From NCBI RefSeq assembly GCF_000512585.2, contig NC_089241.1, positions 3,614,001-3,678,000 on the forward strand: a DNA stretch of 64,000 nt, given 5' to 3'. The DNA is from Kwoniella bestiolae CBS 10118 (Eukaryota > Basidiomycota > Tremellomycetes > Tremellales > Cryptococcaceae). Position 1 is the first letter of the stretch; each line of letters starts with the position of its first letter. Below the pieces are notes generated by a model. That model was given only the letters and a program-made list of their open reading frames with translations. It was not told the origin of the DNA and did not search any database. The position numbers and the translations under genes were made by a program. Below are positions 36,597 to 47,829 of the stretch, piece after piece.

Positions 36597-37853
36597 ATGG
36601 TCTGGTCGATACCTCATCTACAAGATACAATTCTCTCTCATCTCAAAAAGGAAGATCAATTCAACCTAATCCGAGTCAATCGATCCTTCTTCACTTCTAT
36701 TATCCGTCTAAGTGGTATATACCGGACGATACCTCATCAAATCTATGCCGGACTCCTTGCAGCTTGCCCCAAGGTAACTTTCCTCATTTTTCACGGAGGG
36801 GAAGTAGGCTGATACTTTGGTTGACTGCAGGAGCGAAGAGATATCGACTTCGACGCCGTCAGGACGGTCGACCTTTACTCCCATGGAAGACCCCCTCAGC
36901 CTGCTCGATGGGAAGCGATCCTGATGGATTTGCCAAACGTCGAGAATATATCTCGGGGCGATACGGCCCTTTATCGATCTTCGAAGCCCGGCAAATTCCG
37001 GTATGAGTACGAGTATAGGGATATCATCATACTTGGAGAACCTCATTCACGTCTGTACTACCCCAGTTTCGTACCTAAGGAATGGATTCTAGGGCCCATC
37101 CTTCATATCACTATCAGTGATACAACAGCCATCACCGACATTGAGGAGCAAGCTAGAGTCTTCAAAGACTCTTTATCTACGAGGGTCAAGGCGTTGGAAG
37201 GTAGATTGGACACACTCAAGATTGATTTACCCCTTCCGACTCAAATCATTCGCGAAACATTACAGGAACTGCAACAATACGGGTATGAAGCTCTCAAAAT
37301 CTTCTCAATGGTTCAAAAAGATACTGAAGTACTCGAGTATCTCCAAGACATCCCAGAGAGTGTTCTTTACCTGACCATCAGTTCAAGAAGATCCGCAACG
37401 ACATTCATATCACTCATGGATTTCATGAAGCCTGAAGTTCTTGTGGCACTGCAACACATAAATGAGCTGCGTATCAACCTCATTCTACCCAATTATGATG
37501 ACCTGCCGACCGTCCAGTTCCCTAACGCTATATTTCCTCAAGATGTGGAACCCGTCCATTTCCTCAGAACCAGTAAAACAAAGCTACAATTGGTCTTTCC
37601 TGTGGTCTATCCCTTGGATGACCCTCGTCAACTTCCTGTCTACCTCAACTTTATTCGCCGCCTGGCTAGATACATCTTTCCCTTACTCGACGAGTGGGAT
37701 GTACATGCTTTCGATAATGTTCGCCCCTCCATCAATATACCTCACGATGGGGCTATAGGCTGGACTTTCACCAAGAACATAGTCTATCAATCAACAACGC
37801 GTTTGGAAGAGAGCTCAAGAGGCTGTCTCAACATAAAATCTACGGAGGTATGA
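36597..37853 (+). CDS. F-box-like family protein, array copy 2
   Basis: Exon 1 is 36597-36773 and exon 2 is 36831-37853, giving 399 codons. The first residues are already the F-box-like block (MVWSIPHLQDTILSHL, then NLIRVNRSFFTSIIRLSG). Exon 2 opens ERRDIDFDAVRTVDLYSHGR. The later parts follow the family (FKDSLSTRVKALEGRLDTL, then LYLTISSRRSATTF). Other members have 10-20 residues before the VW motif. Here the frame is open further upstream but has no ATG, so a short first exon joined at CTCAG (ending at about 36561) is likely and the N-terminus given may be incomplete. Confidence 0.7.
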
Positions 37854-38470
37854 TTGCATGACCGTTGACGGTATAGCTTGGGAAGAGGGATCAGGTGACT
37901 GGGGTCCTAGCTTGGACGGTTGGTGTACGGTTGTTAGCCTTTGACCTATGCATTTGTGATGTGTGGATTGAGACGTTCGTCCACGAAGATTCAATGTCGC
38001 GATACAGGACTGACATCACCTGCATCCCGTAGGTCAGGTAAAGAATGAAAAGTGCTGTATCTACAAGGAGTAAGGACATGCGGTAGGAGCTTTGCGCCAT
38101 AACGCCCTATAACCATATGTTGCTGATCGATGTTGCGCCCCAGACTATACCACTTCCTTGGTGAGACAGATGACGTTTTTTGGCACTGATCAAAGTCATG
38201 ATTCGGGCGCAAACAGCTTTCTGATGATCATGACGAGGTGAATGATGACATTGATGGTAGTCAAGCACTTGCACAACGACGTCATCGGAGCGGTTCAGCG
38301 CTGCACCTCAGCACAGAGACTATATATATTCAGTACAAACGCAACAGAGGGAGATACCCCTTCTTCAGTTAGTTCAACAATTAAGTCACTATCACAACTT
38401 CTTCTGTCAAAATCTAAATAGCACATATCGTATTAGAAGGATAACCGTTGAATAGTTGTCTGTCATTGCA
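37854..38470. other. Array spacer
   Basis: This 617-nt spacer lies between array copies 2 and 3. Minus-strand open frames are not supported by splice or family evidence. Its right part holds the TATA-like tract and 5' leader of copy 3. Confidence 0.5.
38331..38340 (+). promoter_or_regulatory. TATA-like tract upstream of array copy 3
   Basis: A TATATATATT tract lies about 130 nt before the ATG at 38471. The position is plausible for a core promoter with a short leader, but no transcript evidence is available. Confidence 0.35.
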
Positions 38471-39911
38471 ATGACAAAGTAAGTGCACCCTGCCGCTTGA
38501 ATAGAGGATGCACAGAACAAGGTTGAGAAAGTTTGAAGCTGACTTTATCAATTGATCACCATAGCATTCCGGCAGTACATCTTTTTTGGTCAACTCCCGA
38601 ACTTGTCAGATCAGTAATGGAGACATCAAGTATGAAAGACGAGCAGATCGATCTCGATAGCGTCGGTCAGATTGCTACGGTGAACAAGACTTCTTTTATT
38701 GAAGCGGTCAATATGAGTTACAATCGTATTGAAATCGGAAGGATGGAATCTGTTTTAGGGAAGGTAGATGACGAGGTATGTATAGTCAAGCCTGCTTGGA
38801 CAAGTGAAAGTGATCAAAAGCTGACGGGTGCTTGTGATAGGATCGACAGATGTTCTATCGTAACTGCGTTCGGGTTCTGCTAGACCGATCTGGTTCCAAA
38901 CACGATGAAACCCTTCTCGATGCTCAGTTGAAAAAGTTCGACCGATTCCCTAACCTTTTTACTGTCAAGCCGGACGTCTACACATTAACCCGAATCACCA
39001 ATCCAGGTGGTACCGACAACTTTATCTATTCTCCAGAATGTGCGATGGATCTCACATACTGCTCTGCGATCGACCACAGCGCAAGATCCAGCGTTCCTAG
39101 CTCTGTTATAGTCACTCCAAAAGTCAACTTCTGGTTGATCGGACCATCCCATAGGTCTTTAGATTTTGAAATGCCCTCAGTGCTTCAAGATACCATTTTG
39201 CGAGCTCTAAGGAAGGTGAATGGATCGATTGGACAAATGGCTATCAACAGCCTCAGGCAATCAAACCGAGAGCTGTTGGATATACTCCACTTCCTGGGTT
39301 CTCAAAACGTCGCTCCCCCGACCAGAATTCAGCTCGAAAAGTACGATGAAGGGCTTCCCGATTTACTTCACTATTGTTCTGCGGACCTCGAAGAGTTGAG
39401 GATTTTCGTCCCTCCAAAATCGAAAGATACGTTGTCACTTATCGACGTTCTGGGGAAGATACCTTGGGAGAGTTTCAAGAAGCTTCAATACGTTTACCTA
39501 CCAGCTCATTTGACCTTATACAATCTGGGCTCAAGACGATCTAAAAGAGACCTCGATTTCCTTAGAAAGCTACCACCTCTTCGCTTGAGATGCCAACCCC
39601 AGTTGAGCATTCGTCTCAATAGCACTTTCGGCTCTGTCAAAAGAGGTCAACTCGAGCACGAACGAGAGGTCTTAAAGGAATTCGCCCGAATCATTGGAAA
39701 TTCAATCTGTCTGTGGACCTCCTATAACAGCAAGCCGTATTACATCCAATGGGATACCTTCGCGGTGGCACACAAATCAAAAACATACTTCCGAGATTGT
39801 GATGTGAAGGAGTTCGTCAACGCCACTTTTCGTAGAGCCTGTTTGGTCGCTAGAGGTTTATCTCCGGACAGTCCCTTACTTGGTGAAAGCTTGGATGATA
39901 TTTTCGGGTAA
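38471..39911 (+). CDS. F-box-like family protein, array copy 3
   Basis: Three exons: 38471-38478 (8 nt, ATGACAAA), 38565-38775 and 38841-39911, giving 429 codons. The tiny phase-2 first exon matches the short F-box-like gene at 0.97 kb. The F-box-like block is VHLFWSTPELVRSVMETS. The third exon opens DRQMFYRNCVRVLLDRSGSK. Later landmarks are SLRQSNRELLDILHFLGSQ, DLLHYCSADLEELRIF, LGKIPWESFKKLQYVYL and the C-terminal block LEHEREVLKEFARIIGNSI. It is the closest relative of the damaged copy at 40.5 kb, sharing the HEREVLK and EFVN-TFR-AC blocks. No function is known. Confidence 0.75.
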
Positions 39912-40452
39912 CCCCCTAGGTGGAAATTGTTTATCTCGTACATGGGTAGTGGATCAAGTAAGATCAGTAGACTGTTGTATATACTGTATGAGTACAAAGA
40001 TGAATTACAATGGTATCATACGTACCTTCTACAGTTTGATTGTTACGAAAATTTCAGGTGAAGTCTAGATATAGCTCTCGACCAGGTTCAGCCGAATCGG
40101 AAGTAATGATCGCAAAATTCACGTGATCCTGAACTCACCCACATGCATGTAGCTTCCTGTCGCGACTCTTGAGATTGTGAATGAGGTCACAGCTCGCAGA
40201 GTGCGCGTACTGCTCGCCTTCATACCTATGCATACCTTTCACTCAAAACGTCCTGTACTTCCACACCTTGTCCTGGAATTTTAGACGAATAACGCTCAAC
40301 GCTAGGCCAAATATCGAGAATAAACGAACATTCATCGCGTCCCATACTCAGTGATCCGATGCTCAACGTCTAGCTCATCTTCCAGACACATTGTAAAGGA
40401 TAGACTCAACAGTGTATGTATGTTCACGCTGCTTACCTGTGTGTTGCAATAG
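39912..40452. other. Array spacer
   Basis: This 541-nt spacer lies between array copy 3 and the damaged copy. No start codon that would connect cleanly to the next F-box-like exon was found in it. Confidence 0.45.
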
Positions 40453-41852
40453 CATAATATCGCTTACTTGCACTTGTACGTCCGGAAGATCTCCGTTCCG
40501 CAAAGTCTGGGCTACGCCCGGACTCCAAAGCATCATTTTTGGATACATGGATAAGGAAAGTTAAAACAACACCAGTCTGGTGAATCGAGACTTCTGCCGA
40601 TGGACCATCCAGAATAGATATAAATGCGTGATACAATGCAATCTCGAGAAGTTTCTGGCAAAGGTCCACAGTGAGGCGAGTAATTTTACCGCATTCCTCT
40701 GGCAAATCTCAGCTAAACTGTATTGTTAAATAGGACTGGAGAAAGTTATACCGCGATACCGTTCGGAATATCCGATACACGGACTGGAAGGATCTACAGG
40801 GGCCCAATATAATGCAGTTCAAATTGATAATTGAGCCATGGATGGATGTGTTCGCTCAGTGGCCGGATATAACCACTGTGCATTTCCTGTCAGAGGAGAT
40901 CACAAGGAAGGTATCGCTAGATGGGGAAGAGCACTTCACCTACGAGTGGAGCAGTAGAGAGAGACTTCTATGGAGCTGGGAGGATACCGCTATGTCCCCC
41001 TTTAAGGGATTACCGAAGAACCTCGTATTAAAACCAAAGTTGGACCTGAGATCGGACGATCGGCCTCGCGAATTGCGCGAATCAACTTTCCATCCAGTCG
41101 ACTTCGAGGAAGCATTCCTTGCTAGACTCAATCGATTACGAGAAGACCACGGAACCTTTCATCGACTCGAAATTGGGCGTTTTCTCTCAAATCGCGACTT
41201 GCTTCAGGCTCTTCAGCGCGCCGTCACCCAGGGACATGCCTTACCCCTTCAGCTCCAAAACACGAATAACGATGAAGGGTTGACGGACCTGATGAATTAT
41301 TGTGCACCCTATTTAGAAGAGCTACATCTCTTTTATGATCATCGCGAGGTGACGGTAAACCTCTTCACTTTTATGGACGTACTCTGCAAGATACCCTGGC
41401 ATCTATTCACCAAGATAGATTCAGTGACGGTACGATGTCGCCGGACTTTCTACAAGCATAACAGCTCAAAGGCCAACCAAGAACTAAGTTCACTGCAGGC
41501 TATCCCGAAGATCCAATTAGACCCCTCGAAGCCACTTCCATTCCTTCACCTCTACGTAGTCAACTCCACCTCAGCCCTCACCAAATCGCATATACTGCAC
41601 GAACGGGAAGTCTTGAAGATTCTGGCTGAGAAACTTGGTTCTTCCGTGTTTTACTGGAAGCCCGTCTCTGCGTGGGATGATAAGATATTCACATTCGAGC
41701 ATAAGGCGAATAAGAATACAGTGAAGAAGCAGGAGGCGATACAGGAATTCGTGAATAATACTTTCCGACATGCCTGTCGACTTGTCAATGGTCGAGCTTC
41801 TTGTGGTAACGTCAAACAGGAGGACCTAGACAAGCTGAAAGAATGTTGGTAG
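40453..41852 (+). pseudogene. F-box-like array copy 4, in-frame stop in the F-box exon
   Basis: Exon 2 (40734-41852) is fully open and family-like: DWRKLYRDTVRNIRYTD, LEIGRFLSNRDLLQALQRAV, DLMNYCAPYLEELHLFYD, LCKIPWHLFTKIDSVTVRC, HEREVLKILAEKLGSSVFYW. Upstream, the same frame reads KVWATPGLQSIIFGYMDKES, then TAA at 40562-40564, then NNTSLVNRDFCRWTIQNRYK and on to HSE at 40675. The F-box-like exon is therefore recognisable on both sides of a single stop. The join to exon 2 at phase 0 needs a GC donor (GAG|GCGAGT at 40676), as in the 13.1-kb gene. No ATG heads the exon; a YAG acceptor at 40450-40452 suggests a lost tiny first exon like that of copy 3. Translation from the ATG at 40812 could still give a 346-residue protein without the F-box-like part. 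Confidence 0.65.
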
Positions 41853-42308
41853 AAGACATGCGAAAGTGCAGAATGGTCAAAGCTTAGTAGGACCCCAGAT
41901 GCATTGGGTTGGAAGTGGGAAAACAAACCCTTCATGGCAGCGAAGATTCGGTGACGAGTTTGATGGTAGGTAGGGAAATTTGCTGAGTACGGGCCCGTGC
42001 GTCTGTGTAGGACGACGCGTCACCCTATGGTATGTGGAGAATGCTTTTCATTTCCTTCCTTCCTTCCATTCTTTCTTCACGCATCGACATATTTCGTACT
42101 GTTCTGTATGTCTTATCCCTCCACTATTTTCGATACCTCATACTTCCTTCGAGTGGAAGTCATCCTACAAACAGAGCATCAGAAATCTTCTCAAACCCCC
42201 TGTCCCAAGACGCCACCTTTTACTCCTAGAGGACCTAGCTCCATCGGCCAAGATGTCAAGGTGAGCTACTTTATCCTTCGTAAGGTCGATGGAATTTGAT
42301 GTTGTGCG
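41853..42308. other. Array spacer
   Basis: This is a 456-nt spacer with a CT-rich stretch at about 42050-42150 before copy 5. Overlapping short open frames have no coding character. Confidence 0.5.
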
Positions 42309-43550
42309 ATGTCCCTCAGCTCGCCTGCCATTAGCTCCTCGGCGTGTCATACAGTATGGAATACTCCTCAACTCCGAGACGAAATCCTGCGATATGTGGA
42401 CAAACGGTGTCTAAAACGATTGACCCGTGTCAATTCTTCCTTCTTCGAGTGGTCCATCAATCATCTGTACGCTGAGGTCAATCATCACATATTTCAAGAA
42501 GAATTGACATTTGTGACACACAAGGTGAGTTTGATTAACACCGCTCTTCATGCATGTTATCCGAAGCGGCTGATCTTCTTCAATGTATCTCGGTAGAACC
42601 GAAAGAAGATGTACCTTCGAGCTGTTAGACTTTTAGATTACGACGACGAATTTTACCGCACGATCGGTCTGGACAATCTCATTCTTGACCCCTTTGAGCA
42701 CTTCAAGCTGTATCCGAATCTCATAAAAGTGTACAATATCGATTCATCGCTCACAAGAGAAATCTCGTTTTCTGGCGAGATGGAACTCATTTACTGGCCG
42801 CGTCATGAGGAGTCTCTATTCCGCGGGCCAGAATTCAACGATGATTCAGATTGGGAAGAAGACTACCTTACCTACAGACCTATTATCTCCTTTTCACTAT
42901 ATGACAGTGCGCTCGAAGAGTTCAAGGAGGAAGAAAGATCAACAGAGTTTACCGAAATCTTGGTCGACAGGTTAGATGAGTTAAATGAGTTAGATGGAAT
43001 TTTTGAAGAGTTTTCTCACAAAGGGAAACATCTTTCCAACCTATCGCTCCTTCAAGCGTTTGAAGCTATCGTCTTACGCGGGCATCCTCCACCTGTGAAC
43101 TTGGCCTTATCGCATTGGGATCCCGATCTTTCTGATCTACTCAAATTTTGCGGAAGCTCCCTAAAGGGTCTGAATATTACTGGACCTAAGCCTTTTACTC
43201 CAGCAGAGATCTGCGAGCAGATCCCTTGGGCTCATTTGCCCAAGATCAAATGGATCACTGTTAGTTATAAACCCAACATCTACGATTTTGGATCTCAACA
43301 ATCAAACGAGGAGTTACTTGCCTTAGACAGAGCATCATCCAACTTTCCCTCAAATCCCCGCGATAATCGGATCCGTTTATATTTCGACGTGGTGTACAAT
43401 GACGACGCTAGACATCACACCGACTCACAGATCGAACACCACTATGCGATGCGGGACTGTCTTGTATCGAAAATGAAGCATTTTGTAGAAATACAAGATG
43501 ATGACCTGGACCACCCATGGTGTGATATCCCTTCTCCTTTTTTCCCATGA
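42309..43550 (+). CDS. F-box-like family protein, array copy 5
   Basis: Exon 1 is 42309-42524 and exon 2 is 42597-43550, phase-0 join, 389 codons. The F-box-like block is TVWNTPQLRDEILRYVDKR, then RVNSSFFEWSINHLYAEV. Exon 2 opens NRKKMYLRAVRLLDYDDEF. Later come HLSNLSLLQAFEAIVLRGH, SDLLKFCGSSLKGLNITG and EQIPWAHLPKIKWITVSY. It ends earlier than copies 3 and 4, lacking the HEREVLK-type block in full (only RDCLVSKMKHFVEIQ), which makes it the shortest intact array member. The ATG is a true start at the head of the family pattern. Function unknown. Confidence 0.75.
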
Positions 43551-43918
43551 AAGTCGAAGGCATGAACATCCATATTTAGCTATGACATTAGTGGAGTACG
43601 ATATACTGTAGCCTATAGCCAAGCATTGGGATCAAGCGATCCTCTGAATATGCATGTTTGAGAAATCTATCGTCCGTCTCCCTATCTTCGCTCTCACAGC
43701 TATGTGGTGCACTGCCACTGCTCCGTAAAATCCCCTGAAACATGACAACCATTCGTCCCGCGTTTCACATTTCATCGCCATTTCCGTCCGTCGACCTACG
43801 AAAGAGACCTTGACACCTGCTCGACATGTGAAGATACAAGACTCACAACGTCCTATACATACAATGTAAATGTACCCATGAAGTGATGCGGCAAAGAGGT
43901 CCTACATAAAGCAACAGC
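43551..43918. other. Array spacer
   Basis: This is a 368-nt spacer between array copies 5 and 6. No feature was recognised. Confidence 0.5.
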
Positions 43919-45340
43919 ATGTCACTCGATACATCGCGCATCACCCCTTCCCCTCCCAAAGCGGACCTCGTGACACAAGTATTCTCCAACCCATATCTGC
44001 GTTCTCGTATTTTCCACGATATCCATCAGAAATTACTCGCTCCTATACTTAGAGTCTCCAAGCTGTTCTTAGAAGGGGGTGTGGAGACGTTATATAGGAA
44101 TTTTGATTATCAGAATTATCACAAGTTGATAAAGCGATGTGAGGATAAAGTGAGTTACGATTTGTCTGTCTACAATTCCCTTCAACAATCGACCTGCTGT
44201 ACCCATCACATCCATACTCAGGGATCATCGGACTGCCTCAAGTGCACTGAAGAGCTGACATCCATATAGGAAAGGTTAAACCTCTACCTCGGCTCCGTAC
44301 GCACCGTCGACCTATCGAGGTTGACACGTACCATCCAAATCGCCAAATGGGCTTCCCTCCTATCTTCCTTCCCCAACGCATCACTCATCAAACGGTATAA
44401 CGATACCCTCACTCGACACTATCCATCTGACAACGCAAACTCAGAACCTCAATATACATACTTTTATCCATATGCTGAACAGCTGACCAAAACACCTCAC
44501 GATATACCCGAGAATCGACCTGGGATACCTAAGTCTTGGAAACAAGTCAAGAGAGTGTCACTCAATGCTTACTCTAAAGATTTTGAGGGTGATGAAGAGA
44601 CTAGAGCGGCGGAGTGGAAGAGGGTGTTCTTGGCTAGGATGAAAGAGCTTGACAGTCCCCTGGAAGGAATATCGATCGATTTCCCTGTGCCCAACCGAGT
44701 AATATTGGAAGCGCTCAGAGAAGTGGAAGAAAGGGGACTGGGTACGCCTAAAATGATATTGTTGAAGTCGAGTGATCAAGATCTTTTTGAGATGTTAGAC
44801 CTGGTTTCGCCGACTTTAACGAACCTGAATATATGGATTAACATAACCTACGACAATAGTGGGATATCCCTACAAGATTTCCTCACCAAGATACCATGGA
44901 ATAAACTTAGGTGTCTGAGTATCATCAAGCTCAGCGTAAGAAGATTCCCCACAGCTGCAGAGGGAAATCATGAATCTCGAACAGAGGAGGATCCCAGCCT
45001 ATCATTCCATCCCAAAGAATTTGGTACTCCATTCGGAACAGACGAGATCCACCTATTCAGCGAATTCAACTTGCAAATCGTCTACCCACCTTATCTGACG
45101 GAAGATCCGTTCGAACATCAGATACAATTAGATCTGGCTCATCTTCCATCTTTGGCTGAATCGATGGTACCCCTGTTAGGAATGTTTGCCTCACCCAGTT
45201 TGACGATAAGATATGGGTCGAAGGAGCAGAGCGATGTTATCAAATCAAATATGTATTCGAGGAAGATGAATGATGGTTTGTGGAAGGAGATGAGCGTTAT
45301 TAGGAAGGCGTTTTGGGAGAAGAAGAAAGAGATGAGCTGA
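43919..45340 (+). CDS. F-box-like family protein, array copy 6
   Basis: Exon 1 is 43919-44149 and exon 2 is 44270-45340, phase-0 join, 433 codons. The F-box-like block is LVTQVFSNPYLRSRIFHDI, then LRVSKLFLEGGVETLYRNF. Exon 2 opens ERLNLYLGSVRTVDLSRL, the clearest form of the family's second block. Later come RVFLARMKELDSPLEGIS, VILEALREVEERGLGTPK, and FLTKIPWNKLRCLSIIKLS. It lacks the VW pair that starts the F-box-like helix in most copies (VFSNPYL instead). The C-terminus is basic. It is the last copy of the array; CAF40 follows on the same strand. Confidence 0.75.
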
Positions 45341-45886
45341 CGAGTGGAGGGATCGGTACATTGAGAGGGGTCAAGTTGAGTGGAGTAAAGGGGGAATGAG
45401 ATGAAGGATCTGGGAAAAACGTAAAAAGTGAATTGTTCATGACCTATCACGACCCCTCATGGATCAAGATGAAGTGGCCAGATGCTTGTATGTCTTACTA
45501 TGTATACATACTATACATATGCATATACGTTGATGATGAGGTTGATGAGATGTAATAATCACAGTACTGAATGCTACTACTTGAGCATGTGCCACATTGC
45601 GGTAAACGCCGCTTCTAACATAGACAGGATTACAGCTCCGCGTGTATGAGTAAGAGTGTGAACATGAACAATCATCATCAACGTTCATCACAATACTCTT
45701 TGTATCAACATTATATATCCATAGCATCCGATAGATAGCATCGCATAGAAATAGCATAACTACCTCTGTCAGCACACAAGAGGGGAGGAGAGACCGGAAC
45801 AAGAGAACAACCTCTCACACCAGCATCCCCAAACTTCCTAACATCAAGAACATCACTTCATCTCTTACCTTATACCCCGTTCCAAC
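45341..45886. other. Intergenic region
   Basis: This 546-nt region lies between the last array copy and CAF40 and includes the CAF40 promoter. A minus-strand open frame at 45464-45802 has no recognisable product. Confidence 0.5.
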
Positions 45887-47829
45887 ATGTACGCCCCTCA
45901 CGCTCCACCGCACTTCCAAACCCACCTCCAACACCGACCCCCCACTGCTCCTCCCACTCCCGACTCAGACGCACCATCATGGTCCACCTCCATCCCCCCT
46001 CCTCCCCCAGGGGTAAACGTCCTATCAGGCGGCGGGTCAACGTCCGGTCCAGGATTCATGAACAGCCAGAACCTGTTGCCTCTCAATGGACCCAGTGGGG
46101 GATTCATGTTCAACGATTCTAGACGATCCCAACCCGGGGGAGGGTACGGATTCGCCAATGCCGGTGGGAATTCGCCGTTGGATGGTCCAGCAGGGAACAA
46201 TAGAACAACCGGACATACACCCCAATTATCAATATCCGGTACCGGCAACACATCCACCACTCCCATCCCATTACCTGGATCTACCAACCCCAACGCATCG
46301 GGTGGTGGTCCATTATTACCTCAGAACCTCGCTCAACACCTCAACAATCCCCCCGCCCCTTCGCAAAATACCAATCAATTAACGCAGAATCAACAAAATC
46401 AGAATCAAAATGCTAATTCGGGGGCGGGGCAAGGAGTGGGAGGTGGGAAAGTACTGTTGATGCCTAATGGAGCGCCACCGCCCACTGGTAGCGATGAGGA
46501 GAAGATATATACTTTGATAACGGAGTTGTTGGAGCCTGAGACTAGGGAGGGAGCGTTGTTGGAATTGAGTAAGAAGAGAGAGTTGTATGAGGATTTGGCA
46601 TTGGTCCTTTGGGGAGGATATGGTGAGTCGATCGTTCCTATCTCAGATACGAAATGTGAATCATGAGATTGGACAAAGCGAGGGACGGGATCAAGAAACA
46701 ATGTAACTGGATGTTTCACAAGATCGGGGGTCGTTGTGTAGTAGGGGTATTAAAGAAGCAGTGACGAGTGAGATCCATGGGAGTACAGGCATAATCGAGG
46801 TTGACAACATCTGAACATGAGCTGATTTAAACGCTTTCCCATTGCTAGGTATAATGTCATCGCTCCTCTTGGAGATCGTAGCCGTCTACCCAGCATTATC
46901 ACCTCCCTCCTTGACCGCCCACGCATCAAATAGAGTCTGTAATGCTCTAGCATTGTTACAATGTGTCGCAAGTCATTCCGACACCAGAGCGTTGTTCCTG
47001 AATGGTGAGCTGATTTCCTGATGATGGTATAAACAGCTATCAAGGTATTGACTTGTGTTCTTTTCCAGCTCATATCCCACTCTTCCTATATCCATTCTTG
47101 AACACCACAAGCAAGACTAGACCATTCGAGTATCTCAGGTTGACTTCCCTGGGTGTAATTGGTGCTTTGGTCAAGGTGAGTCGTGCTTCAGCTTTGCCTC
47201 TTCCCTCACCTCAACAAAATGCAATTCGACGGTCACTGTCGATTATGTTCAACATTCGACTCATTTCATTATATCATACTTTGACCATGTTTGCGATATG
47301 ATCCGACTGACCTTTTGACCCGTTCATAGCAAAACGACAACTCGGACGTGATCAACTTCCTCCTCTCCACTGAGATCATCCCCCTCTGTCTGAGAATAAT
47401 GGAAACAGGTTCCGAACTCAGCAAGACAGTTGCCATCTTCATCGTCCAGAAGATCTTGGCGGATGATTTGGGCTTACAGTATATCTGTCAGACGTACGAG
47501 AGGTTCTACGCGGTCGGAGCGGTGCTTTCGAATATGGTTGATGCGCTCGTGGAGAGTCAGGCAGTGAGACTGTTGAAGCATGTTGTGAGGTGCTATTTGA
47601 GGATGAGCGATAATCCTCGGTGAGTTATTTTCTTTGAGGTTGAGTGTCTTTGGTAAAATAATTGCTGATACTGTATTTTCATGTTCATAGAGCAAGAGAA
47701 GCCCTCCGAGCGTGTCTACCTAAAGCCCTACAAGACAACACGTTCACACCGTTACTTAAGGGCGATATGGTCACGAAACGATGTTTGACCACGTTGTTGA
47801 TGAACCTCAATGATCGATCAGAAGGGTAG
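45887..47829 (+). CDS. CAF40: CCR4-NOT complex subunit Caf40 (CNOT9/RQCD1)
   Basis: Five exons: 45887-46622, 46849-47004, 47069-47175, 47330-47619 and 47691-47829, giving 475 codons. The conserved Rcd1 domain begins near residue 203 (EEKIYTLITELLEPETREGA) and continues through IMSSLLLEIVAVYPALSPP, FEYLRLTSLGVIGALVK and VIFIV-type helices (ELSKTVAIFIVQKILADD, YAVGAVLSNMVDALVE). It ends KRCLTTLLMNLNDRSEG. Caf40 is the armadillo-repeat subunit of CCR4-NOT that binds Not1 and recruits RNA-binding partners for deadenylation and translational repression. The first 200 residues are a Pro/Gly/Asn/Gln-rich, probably disordered extension. The four intron positions were fixed by phase and by the conserved protein. 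Confidence 0.95.

Noticed and set aside
40552..40600. A tiny intron removing the in-frame TAA of array copy 4
   Set aside because: The only GT and AG around the stop would give an intron of about 20 nt, far below the shortest introns seen in this window.
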